This document shows positions 17,381 to 27,181 of a stretch of 56,566 nucleotides of DNA, in pieces; the first letter of the stretch is position 1; the number at the start of each line of letters is the position of its first letter. The stretch comes from Gammaproteobacteria bacterium. GTDB taxonomy: Bacteria; Pseudomonadota; Gammaproteobacteria; Natronospirales; REEB76. Location: contig DATEHU010000022.1 in NCBI GenBank assembly GCA_035279405.1, positions 1 to 56,566 on the forward strand, read 5' to 3'. Made by a program: the position numbers and the translations under genes. The notes beneath the pieces are model-generated. The model did not search any database, was not told the DNA's origin, and saw only the letters and a list, made by a program, of their open reading frames with translations.

Positions 17381-18517
17381 ATGCAACCCAAGCTGACCGT
17401 GCACAGTGCTGAGGCCGCACCTGCGGGTGACGCCGCACGCCGCTTGCTGCCTCTGCCGGGAACGTTTGCCATGCATCTCGGCGGCGAGCTGCGCGACGTG
17501 CAGATCGCATATGAAACCTGGGGCAAGCTCGCGCCTGCCAAGGACAACGTGCTGCTGTTGTTCACCGGGCTTTCGCCCTCGGCGCATGCGGCGTCCTCGC
17601 CGGCCGATCCCACTCCCGGCTGGTGGGAGGAAATGCTCGGGCCCGGCAAGCCGCTCGACACGCAGCGCTTTCACGTCGTGTGCGTGAATTCGCTCGGCAG
17701 TTGCTTCGGCTCCACGGGCCCGTCCACCCTCAATCCCGCTACCGGCAAACCCTACGCGCTGGATTTCCCCACGCTCACGGTCGAGGACATTGCGGCAGCG
17801 GCGCACGCCACACTGCGGGCACTCGGCATCCGACGCGTGCGCGCGGTGATCGGCGCCTCGCTCGGCGGCATGAGCGCACTTGCCTATGCACTGCTGTTTC
17901 CAACCGCGGCCGAAGTGCTGGTGAGCCTGTCCTCCGCCACCCATTCGGAACCCTTTGCCATCGCGGTGCGTTCCCTGCAGCGCGAACTCATCCGCAACGA
18001 CGGCGCCTGGCAGGGCGGCAACTATCCACCGGGCGGCGGGCCGCGCGAGGGCATGCGGCTCGCCCGCAAGCTCGGCATGATGTCTTACCGCTCGGCCAGC
18101 GAATGGCTGGAGCGCTTCGGCCGCGAGCGTGCGGACAGCGCCGAGCATGAGCCGTTCGGCATAGAATTTGAGGTCGAGTCGTATCTGGAATCGCGGGCGC
18201 GCGCGTTCGTCGGCGGCTTCGATGCCAATTCCTACCTGTATCTGTCGCGCGCCATGGATTTGTTCGACGCCGCCGAGCACGGCGGCACCGTGGACAAGGC
18301 CTTCAAGCGCCTGAAACTGCAGCAGGCGCTGGTGGTGGGCGTGGAAACCGACATCCTGTTTCCGCTCCACCAGCAGCGCGCCCTTGCCGATGCCCTGCGA
18401 CGTGCCGGCATCGAGACCCAATATCTGTCGCTGGCATCAAGGCAGGGCCACGATTCCTTCCTCGTGGACATGGACCACTTCCGGCCCGCGGTCGGCGATT
18501 TTCTCGCGGGCCTGTGA
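17381..18517 (+). CDS. metX: MetX-family homoserine (or serine) O-acyltransferase
   Basis: 378 residues, alpha/beta hydrolase fold. The catalytic triad is readable: Ser160 in GASLGG, Asp324 in VETDILFP and His357 in GHDSFL. The family acylates the hydroxyl of L-homoserine using acetyl- or succinyl-CoA, opening methionine synthesis. The oxyanion/substrate loop reads NSLGSCFGSTGP rather than the NxLGGC.GTTGP-type text of typical homoserine acetyltransferases. From memory, the LGSCFGSTGP form is found in xanthomonad enzymes assigned as L-serine O-succinyltransferases for cysteine synthesis. The fold and class are sure; the substrate is not. No metW was seen next to it. Confidence 0.85.
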   Translation: MQPKLTVHSAEAAPAGDAARRLLPLPGTFAMHLGGELRDVQIAYETWGKLAPAKDNVLLLFTGLSPSAHAASSPADPTPGWWEEMLGPGKPLDTQRFHVVCVNSLGSCFGSTGPSTLNPATGKPYALDFPTLTVEDIAAAAHATLRALGIRRVRAVIGASLGGMSALAYALLFPTAAEVLVSLSSATHSEPFAIAVRSLQRELIRNDGAWQGGNYPPGGGPREGMRLARKLGMMSYRSASEWLERFGRERADSAEHEPFGIEFEVESYLESRARAFVGGFDANSYLYLSRAMDLFDAAEHGGTVDKAFKRLKLQQALVVGVETDILFPLHQQRALADALRRAGIETQYLSLASRQGHDSFLVDMDHFRPAVGDFLAGL

Positions 18518-18527
18518 TCTTGCTTGT

Positions 18528-18691
18528 GTAGGAGCGGCGAGCGGACCCATGGGTCCGCGCCGCGATTCCAATATCGGTCCCGGCCACGATTCTAGTGCCG
18601 GCTTCTCTGATTGTGGGAGCGGCAATATTGTGGGAGCGACGGTCCCCGTCGCGATTCCAAAGATCATCGTGGCCGGGACGACCACTCCCAC
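18528..18691. repeat. REP-like hairpin cluster between metX and the M23 peptidase
   Basis: GTAGGAGCGGCGA at 18528, GTGGGAGCG at 18613 and 18630, and an inverted CCACTCCCAC ending at 18691 enclose ACGGTCCCCGTCGCGATTCC and its partial complement. It fills the gap between convergent genes and may serve as a transcription stop. Same family as the element at 16043. Confidence 0.75.
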
Positions 18692-18700
18692 AATATAGTT

Positions 18701-19993
18701 TTATTGTTTTGCCGGCGTGGATGGCATTGCCGCCGCCGGAATGAAAGCGTGCGGATCCACGGGCGTGCCGTTCAGGCTCACGGTCCAATGGAGATTCGGC
18801 CCGGTGGTGCGGCCGGTGGCGCCGATGTTGCCGACGATTTGTCCCTGTTGGACGCGCTCACCGCGCTGCACGCTGATTCTGCTCAGATGGCAGTACACGC
18901 TGTACAACCCCTGACCGAGATCAATGGTCAAGGTGTTTCCGCAGAAATAGTAATCGCCCGCATCCGCCACCACGCCGTCCGCCGGCGCGCGCACCGGCGA
19001 ACCTTCAGGTGCGCCGATGTCTATGCCGGTGTGCCGGCTGCGCTCCTCGCCGTTGTAGAAGCGCCGCAGGCCGAAGCCGCTGGTTTGCGGACCGTCCGCA
19101 GGCCAGATGAAGCTCAGCCCGGGCGCGGCGTCCGCGGTCCAAGTGTTGAGCACGTGTTCGAGATGCGCCTGTTCGTGCTCGATGCGGTCGAGAGCGCTCG
19201 CCGGCGGATTCACGAGCTCCGGATTCTTGATGATGAGCTGCTGCTCGGGGTACTGCTTGGGCGCGATGGTGAAATCCAGTTGCCTGCGCGGCTGGTCGGC
19301 AAGCCGGACGCTCAGGGTTTTTTGTCCCGGTGCCGTGGCCAGCGGAATGCCGACCACCGCGTACCAGCGCCCGTCATGTTTGACGACCATGATGCGCCGG
19401 CCATCGAACTGCACGCGCGGCGCCCGGCCGGCCTGCGGCAATTCCATGACCACCACGCCGCCCGGCACCGGTTCGTTCTGCGGCAACGGCGTAGCGAAGG
19501 CGCTGAGTGGAAACATTCCGCCCGCGAAAATTCCAGCAAGCACCCACAAGAAACATCTGCGGAAAATCCCCCCGCGCGTAGCGCGCGCGCGCCCTTTTGC
19601 AAAGGGGGCGAGGGGCGAAGCCCCGAGCGGGCAGCCACGGAAGGCTGCCCTGGACTTTCGGGCGAAGCAGGAGTGCGCAGCCCGAAAGAGGGGCGAAGCC
19701 CCGAGCGGGCAGCCACGGAAGGCTGCCCTGGACTTTCGGGCGAAGCAGGAGTGCGCAGCCGGAAAGAGGGGCGAAGCCCCGAGCGGGCAGCCACGGGCAC
19801 ATCGCGAAGCGATGTGCGGGAGACCAGGGACGGTCTCTCTGGACCTGTACGCGATGCAGGACGGCAGCGTGTACAGGGCTGCCCCGGACTTTCGGACGAA
19901 ACAGGATTGCGCAGTGCGAAAGAGGGGGGATTTCAGACGCCGGCTGACAACGGTTACCGAGCATTTATTTACATACGTCGAGGCGCAATTCAT
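18701..19993 (-). CDS. M23 family metallopeptidase (LytM-type) with repeat-derived N-terminal extension
   Basis: The trustworthy part is 18701-19549. It has a signal peptide (FLWVLAGIFAGG..FPLSAFA), then a beta-rich region (YPEQQLIIKNPELVNPP) and a C-terminal LytM domain with RHTGIDIGAPEGSPV, YSVYCHLSR and GPNLHW, giving the Zn ligands H..D and H-x-H. Such periplasmic enzymes cut peptidoglycan cross-bridges or activate amidases. No ATG starts the signal peptide; TTG 19549, GTG 19543 or the inner ATG 19516 are options. The frame is open back to ATG 19993, which overlaps the xseA stop (ATGA). Everything from 19993 to about 19564 is dispersed-repeat DNA, so some 140 extra residues would precede the signal peptide. 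The real start is uncertain. Confidence 0.75.
   Translation of the reverse strand: MNCASTYVNKCSVTVVSRRLKSPLFRTAQSCFVRKSGAALYTLPSCIAYRSRETVPGLPHIASRCARGCPLGASPLFPAAHSCFARKSRAAFRGCPLGASPLFRAAHSCFARKSRAAFRGCPLGASPLAPFAKGRARATRGGIFRRCFLWVLAGIFAGGMFPLSAFATPLPQNEPVPGGVVVMELPQAGRAPRVQFDGRRIMVVKHDGRWYAVVGIPLATAPGQKTLSVRLADQPRRQLDFTIAPKQYPEQQLIIKNPELVNPPASALDRIEHEQAHLEHVLNTWTADAAPGLSFIWPADGPQTSGFGLRRFYNGEERSRHTGIDIGAPEGSPVRAPADGVVADAGDYYFCGNTLTIDLGQGLYSVYCHLSRISVQRGERVQQGQIVGNIGATGRTTGPNLHWTVSLNGTPVDPHAFIPAAAMPSTPAKQ
19564..19933. repeat. AAATCCCCCC/GGGGGGATTT-bounded repeat element with internal 78-bp tandem units
   Basis: The ends are AAATCCCCCC (19564-19573) and GGGGGGATTT (19924-19933). Inside is a CCTTTTGCAAAGGGGG hairpin, then two nearly identical 78-bp units (19611-19688, 19689-19766) and a third that diverges after 34 bp. 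Each unit holds GGGGCGAAGCCCC, GCAGCC..GGCTGC and CTTTCGGGC..GCCCGAAAG hairpins. Because 78 is a multiple of 3, one frame stays open through the array. Related elements lie at 36923-37058 and 47450-47572. Confidence 0.8.
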
Positions 19994-21372
19994 TTTGTGT
20001 TGTCTTTGTTGACGGTTGCAACATTAGCCGAAAGATGTCCGTCGGCAAGTCGCGCCAGAATTTCCTGGCCTTTGTGCGCCTGGCGTACCGATGCAATCAC
20101 CGTGCCGCTCATCGCATCGCTCACGATGGCATAGCCGCGCTCCAGCGTGGCCAGCGGGCTGACGCTGTTGAGCGTATGCACGGCGATGTCCAGCCGGCTG
20201 CGCACTTCCGCCAAATGCCGCAGGATCGCGAAGTGCAGGCGCTGCGTCAGAGCTTCGCCGCGGCTGCGCAATGCAGCGAGTGCCTGCGCGGGACTGTGCT
20301 GGTGCAGGCGGGCGCGCAGGCCGGTGAACAATGCACCGCGTGCCTGCAACCCGCTGCGCAACGATTGCTTGAGGCGCAGTTCCAGCTCATCCAGCCGTTG
20401 GGCGCGCTCGCGCAGCATGCGTGCCGGGTGCAGTTGCTGCAGGCGTTCCTCACACCATGCAGCGCGCTCGCGCAAAGCGTCGAGTTGTTCGCGCACGACG
20501 CGCAGCAAACGCCGGCCACTGTCATTCAGGGTGCGCCGCCAGGCGTCGGCATCGGGCGTAACCAGTTCCGCAGCGCCGGTCGGCGTGGGCGCACGCAGGT
20601 CCGCGACAAAATCCGCGATGGTGAAATCAATCTCGTGACCTACGCCGCTTACCAGCGGGATCGTGCAAGCGTAGATGGCGCGCGCCACGACCTCCTCGTT
20701 GAACGCCCACAGGTCTTCGAGCGAACCGCCGCCGCGCGCCAGGATCAACACGTCGCACTCGGCACGCGCGGCCGCGGTGCGGATCATGTTGACGATTTTC
20801 TGGGCGGCACCTTCGCCCTGCACCGGCACCGGATAGACGATGATGCGCGCCAGCGCATAGCGGCGGCTGATCACGCTCAGCACGTCGCGCAATGCGGCGC
20901 CCGCGGGCGAAGTGATGACGCCGATGACGCGCGGCAACGCCGGCAACGGCTGTTTGTGCGCGGCGTCGAACAGGCCCTCTTTGGCGAGCTTTTGCTTGAG
21001 TTCCTCGAAGGCGCGCTGCAAGGCTCCGTGGCCGGCCTCTTCCATGTGCTCGACGATCAACTGGAAATCGCCGCGCGCCTCGTAGAGACTCACGCGCGCG
21101 CGTACCAGCACCTGCAGGCCATCGCCGGCCTGGAAGCGCAGCAGGCCCGCGCGCGCGCGGAACATGGCGCAGCGCACCTGCGCCGCGGAGTCCTTGAGGG
21201 AGAAATACACGTGGCCGGAAGGCGGGCGCGAGAGGTTGGAAATCTCGCCCTCCACCCAGATGAGCGGCAAGCCGCCTTCGATCAGCAGCCGGGCCTCACG
21301 GTTGAGTTGCGAGACCGTGAGAATCCGCTTTTGCGGAGCTTCCAGCTCCAGGCTGCCCTGCGTCGTGACCAT
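19990..21372 (-). CDS. xseA: Exodeoxyribonuclease VII large subunit
   Basis: 460 residues, as expected. An N-terminal OB-fold (LTVSQLNREARLLIEGG.LIWVEGEISN, SGHVYFSLKD) binds single-stranded DNA. The catalytic domain carries PRVIGVITSPAGAALRDVLSVISRR and the DVLILARGGGSLEDLWAFNEE and VSGVGHEIDFTIADFVADLRAPTPT blocks. A coiled-coil C-terminal region for XseB binding follows. With XseB it degrades single-stranded DNA to short oligonucleotides in mismatch repair; xseB is not in this window. The 3' end overlaps the ATG of the downstream M23 frame. Confidence 0.95.
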   Translation of the reverse strand: MVTTQGSLELEAPQKRILTVSQLNREARLLIEGGLPLIWVEGEISNLSRPPSGHVYFSLKDSAAQVRCAMFRARAGLLRFQAGDGLQVLVRARVSLYEARGDFQLIVEHMEEAGHGALQRAFEELKQKLAKEGLFDAAHKQPLPALPRVIGVITSPAGAALRDVLSVISRRYALARIIVYPVPVQGEGAAQKIVNMIRTAAARAECDVLILARGGGSLEDLWAFNEEVVARAIYACTIPLVSGVGHEIDFTIADFVADLRAPTPTGAAELVTPDADAWRRTLNDSGRRLLRVVREQLDALRERAAWCEERLQQLHPARMLRERAQRLDELELRLKQSLRSGLQARGALFTGLRARLHQHSPAQALAALRSRGEALTQRLHFAILRHLAEVRSRLDIAVHTLNSVSPLATLERGYAIVSDAMSGTVIASVRQAHKGQEILARLADGHLSANVATVNKDNTK

Positions 21373-21426
21373 GACGCATGATAGCTGCGGCGTCGGCGGC
21401 GTGAAAGCGGCGAGCGGGTGTCTCGG

Positions 21427-23089
<1,663 letters not shown>

Positions 23090-24705
23090 TTCTCGCGCGG
23101 CGGAACCGCGCGGGATTCATTCCGACCGCATCCTGATCCTGGATTTCGGTTCGCAGTGGACGCAGTTGGTTGCGCGCCGCGTGCGCGAGATCGGCGTGTA
23201 CTGCGAAATCCGCGCACCGGACCTGGGCGCGCAGGCGCTGCGGGAATTTGCGCCGCGCGGTGTGATTCTCTCGGGCGGCCCGGAATCGGTGGTGGGCGAG
23301 GCGACGCCCAGGACTCCGCGTGCGGTGTTTGAGCTGGGCGTACCGGTGCTCGGCATCTGCTACGGCATGCAGGACATGGCGGCGCAGCTCGGCGGCAAAG
23401 TGCAGTCCGAAGCTCACCGCGAGTTCGGCGTGGAATTCATGACCGTCACCGCGCCCTCGCGCCTGCTGGATGGAATTGAAGACGAGCGTGACGGCCAGGG
23501 CCGCGCACGGCTGGAAGTGATGATGAATCACGGCGATTCCGTGACTGCGTTGCCAAAGGGCTTTGTGCGCACCGGTAATTCTCAGGACCAGGCCTGCGCC
23601 GCCATGGCCGACGATGCGCGCCATTTCTACGGCGTGCAGTTCCACCCGGAAGTCACGCAGACGCGCCAGGGCCTGGCGGTGCTGCAGCGTTTTGTACTCG
23701 AGCTGTGCGGCTGCCAGCCGCTGTGGAATCCCGCGCGCATCATCGAGGACAGCCTGCGCAGCGTGCGGGAGCAAGTCAGCAGCGACAGGGTATTGCTGGC
23801 GCTCTCCGGCGGCGTGGACTCCGCGGTGGTGGCGGCGTTGTTGCACCGGGCCATCGGTAAGCAGTTGACCTGCGTGTTCGTGGATACCGGCTTGTTGCGC
23901 GCCCACGAGGGCGACCAGGTGATGGACACCTTCGCGTGCCACCTGGGTGTGCGCGTGATCCGCGTGGACGCCGAGGCCCGTTTTCTGGCCGCACTGAAGG
24001 GCATTGCCGATCCGGAACAAAAGCGCAAGATTATTGGCAGACTGTTCATCGAAGTGTTCGAGGAGCAGGCCGCGAAGCTGAAAGACGTACGCTGGCTGGC
24101 TCAGGGCACCATTTATCCGGATGTCATCGAGTCGGCGGCCGCGAGTGGCAAGGCGCACGTCATCAAGTCCCACCACAATGTCGGCGGCCTGCCGGAGCGC
24201 ATGCATCTCAAGCTGGTCGAGCCGCTGCGCGAACTTTTCAAGGACGAAGTGCGCAACATCGGCCTGGAGCTGGGGCTGCCGCGCGAGATGGTGCATCGCC
24301 ACCCGTTTCCCGGTCCGGGCCTCGGCGTGCGTATCCTCGGCGAAGTCAAAAAGGAATATGCCGAACTCCTGCGGCGTGCGGATGCCATATATATGGAGGA
24401 GCTGCGCACGGCCGGGCTGTACGACTCAGTGAGCCAGGCGTTCGCGGTATTCCTGCCGGTGCGTTCGGTGGGCGTCATGGGCGATGGCCGGCGCTACGAT
24501 TACGTGGTGGCGCTGCGCGCGGTGGAAACCGTGGATTTCATGTCGGCGCGCTGGGCACGGCTGCCCTACGATTTCCTGGAGCGCGTGTCGCGCCGCATCG
24601 TGAATGAAGTCAACGGAATTTCACGCGTGGTGTACGATGTCACCGGCAAACCACCGGCGACGATTGAGTGGGAATAGCCGTGCAACTGCCAGCGAGGAGA
24701 TGTCT

Positions 24706-25352
<647 letters not shown>

Positions 25353-25380
25353 GCGCGCCGTTGCAGCGCGCAGGTCTTTT

Positions 25381-25445
25381 GTGGGAGCGGTGATATTCAC
25401 CGCGATTATTGCGATCAGGATCGCGACGGGCCCGTCGCTCCCGTC
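25381..25445. repeat. REP-like hairpin after tadA
   Basis: GTGGGAGCGGTGATATTCAC begins a hairpin (GCGGTGATATTCACCGC), and the unit ends in the inverted GCGACGGGCCCGTCGC followed by CTCCC. Same head as at 11257 and 16043. It lies 29 bp after the tadA stop and may end its transcript. Confidence 0.7.
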
Positions 25446-25457
25446 ATGGAATCAAAC

Positions 25458-25584
25458 TGGCGGAGGGGGTGGGATTGCTCGCCCCATCCTTGGGGCTCGC
25501 CCTTCGGGCCCCGCTACGCGGGTCCAACAGTTCCATACAAATTTGTCGAACCCGGATGTTTGATTTCACGTGGGTTCGAATCCC
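25458..25584. repeat. tRNA-Ser-derived fragments (possible attachment-site scar)
   Basis: 25458-25476 repeats exactly the 19 bases of the tRNA-Ser 3' end found at 25640-25658. 25567-25584 is an 18-base exact copy of the same tRNA's T-arm in the opposite orientation. Between them is GC-rich hairpin DNA (GGGGCTCGCCCTTCGGGCCCC). There is no complete second tRNA. Partial tRNA copies beside an intact tRNA are what remnants of integration or local duplication leave. Confidence 0.55.
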
Positions 25585-25639
25585 GCGGTATTCCTATGTA
25601 GGCGCTTGATTTATAAAGTTGCAGCATCTCGCGAAAACA

Positions 25640-25731
25640 TGGCGGAGGGGGTGGGATTCGAACCCACGTGGGGCGTTTAGCCCCCAACCGATTTCGAGTC
25701 GGTGCCGTTGTGACCGCTTCGGTACCCCTCC
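25640..25731 (-). tRNA. tRNA-Ser(CGA)
   Basis: Read on the minus strand, a 7-bp acceptor stem (GGAGGGG/CCCCTCC), discriminator G and encoded CCA are present. The anticodon arm is CCGAC-TCGAAAT-CGG, giving anticodon CGA for UCG codons. A long variable arm follows (GGGGGCTAAACGCCCC), as expected of class II tRNA-Ser, then a normal T-arm with GGTTCGAATCC. 92 nt. It lies alone in the gap between tadA and the DUF1820 gene, opposite in strand. Confidence 0.95.
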
Positions 25732-25837
25732 ATAGGGGTGCGCATTTTACCTCAGACGGGACGCATTAATCCCGAATGGCGGCACACCGGACGCTCCGGT
25801 AGAATCAACCGTCGGCATTGCTCGCAGTAAGGTCAGC

Positions 25838-26179
25838 ATGTCATCTGTACGCCACATTTACAAAGTTACGTTCATGAACCAGGGCAAGATCTACGAGATC
25901 TATGCCCGCAAGGTCAGCCAGGAAGGTTTCTGGGGATTCGTCGAGATCGAGCAACTGGTGTTCGGCGAGCGCGGCGGGGTGGTGCTGGACCCGGGCGAGG
26001 AAAAACTCAAGGACGAATTCGCCGGCGTGAAACGTACCTACGTTCCCATGCATGCGGTAGTGCGCATTGACGAAGTCGCGCGGGAAGGTACCGCCAAGAT
26101 CATCGCCATCGAAGGCGGCTCCAACGTGACGCCGTTTCCGATGCCGGTGTACACCCCAGGAAGCACGCACAAGAAATGA
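25838..26179 (+). CDS. DUF1820 family protein
   Basis: 113 residues. HIYKVTFMNQGKIYEIYARKVSQ, FGFVEIEQLVFG-like text (here WGFVEIEQLVFGE), VLDPGEEKLKDEFAGV and a VPMHAVVRIDEV segment match the DUF1820 family of gammaproteobacteria. Soluble, no signal peptide. The C-terminus (PFPMPVYTPGS) is low in structure. Function is unknown; the family is small and strongly conserved. It starts 107 bp after the tRNA 5' end. Confidence 0.85.
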   Translation: MSSVRHIYKVTFMNQGKIYEIYARKVSQEGFWGFVEIEQLVFGERGGVVLDPGEEKLKDEFAGVKRTYVPMHAVVRIDEVAREGTAKIIAIEGGSNVTPFPMPVYTPGSTHKK

Positions 26180-26218
26180 GCCGACAGCGCTGCTACCAAC
26201 GGTCGAGGCTGCATTAAG

Positions 26219-26980
26219 GTGCGCTTCGCACTGCTCGGCAGTGGCAGCCGCGGCAACGCCACGCTGGTCGAGGCGGACGGCACGCTCGTCATGGTGGATT
26301 GTGGATTTCCGCTCGTGGAAACCGAGGCGCGCCTGGCGCGTCTTGGCATTGCCGCGGACCGGATTGCGGCGTTGCTGATTACCCATGAACACGGCGATCA
26401 CGCCAGCGGCGTGGCGCTGTTCGCGGCGCGCTATCAGGTGCCGGTCTGGTGTACGGCCGGCACGCGCGCGGCCTGCGGCAAGTTCGGTTTGCACCGTGCC
26501 GAGCTGTTCAGCCCGCAAACCTCATTTGCGCTCGGAGCATTGGAAGTGACGCCGATCACCGTGCCGCACGACGCCTGCGAGCCCACGCAATTCGTGTTCA
26601 GCGACGGCCGCCAGCGCCTGGGGCTGCTGACCGACACCGGCAGCATTACGCCGCACATCCGCGAGCGGCTTGCGGATTGTGCGGCGCTGATTCTGGAGTG
26701 CAACCACGACCGCGACATGCTGGAGCAGGGCCCGTATCCGGCCAAGCTGAAGCAGCGTGTGGGCGGGCGCTTTGGTCACTTGAGCAATGTGCAGGCCGCG
26801 GAGCTGCTGGCGCAACTGGAATGCGGGAATCTGCAGCACCTGGTGGCCGCGCACCTGAGCGAGAAGAACAACACGCCGCAACTGGCGCGTGCCGCGCTCG
26901 CAGATGTCCTCGACTGCGAGGCCGACTGGGTGCAGGTGGCAACCCAGGACGGCGGACTCGATTGGCGCGAATTGCACTAG
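26219..26980 (+). CDS. MBL-fold metallohydrolase (YycJ/WalJ-like)
   Basis: 253 residues from GTG 26219. LGSGSRGNATLVEADG at the N-terminus and LLITHEHGDHASGV, carrying the HxHxDH metal motif near residue 60, then VPHDACEP and a final VAAHLSEKNNTPQLA identify the YycJ-like branch of metallo-beta-lactamase hydrolases. Homologues are implicated in nucleic acid processing and cell division coordination; the substrate here is unknown. It lies 39 bp after the DUF1820 gene and is probably cotranscribed. A GTCACACC..GGAATGACG repeat follows before purL. Confidence 0.85.
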   Translation: MRFALLGSGSRGNATLVEADGTLVMVDCGFPLVETEARLARLGIAADRIAALLITHEHGDHASGVALFAARYQVPVWCTAGTRAACGKFGLHRAELFSPQTSFALGALEVTPITVPHDACEPTQFVFSDGRQRLGLLTDTGSITPHIRERLADCAALILECNHDRDMLEQGPYPAKLKQRVGGRFGHLSNVQAAELLAQLECGNLQHLVAAHLSEKNNTPQLARAALADVLDCEADWVQVATQDGGLDWRELH

Positions 26981-26998
26981 GGAAATCTTGGTATTTCG

Positions 26999-27087
26999 TC
27001 ACACCGGCGAAAGCCGGTGTCCAGGTTCTTGAAAAGACTGGATTCCGGCTCCCCGCCTGCGCGAGGACAGGTTTCGCCGGAATGACG
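26999..27087. repeat. GTCATTCC..GGAATGAC-type dispersed repeat before purL
   Basis: GTCACACCGGCGAAAGCCGG with TGTCCAG, then CTGGATTCCGGC, a spacer, and CGCCGGAATGACG form an imperfect inverted element of about 89 bp. Related copies lie at 47329-47396 and about 56172-56200. No gene is seen in the gap. Confidence 0.7.
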
Positions 27088-27181
27088 GCAAACGGTTTAT
27101 TCAGGGCCTTCTCAAATTGAAACTGGAGAGCTCGGCGTTCATCCGGTAAAATACGCACCCGTACCTGTCCCAGGACCAAGC

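Noticed and set aside
19611-19801. Possible CRISPR array
   Set aside because: The units are contiguous 78-bp tandem copies without variable spacers, and no cas genes are present.
19312-19964. Frames running through the repeat array on several strands
   Set aside because: All frames here are translations of repeat units; only the one leading into the M23 domain was kept, with caution.
25458-25600. Second tRNA gene
   Set aside because: Only the 3' end and an inverted T-arm are present; no anticodon arm or acceptor pair.
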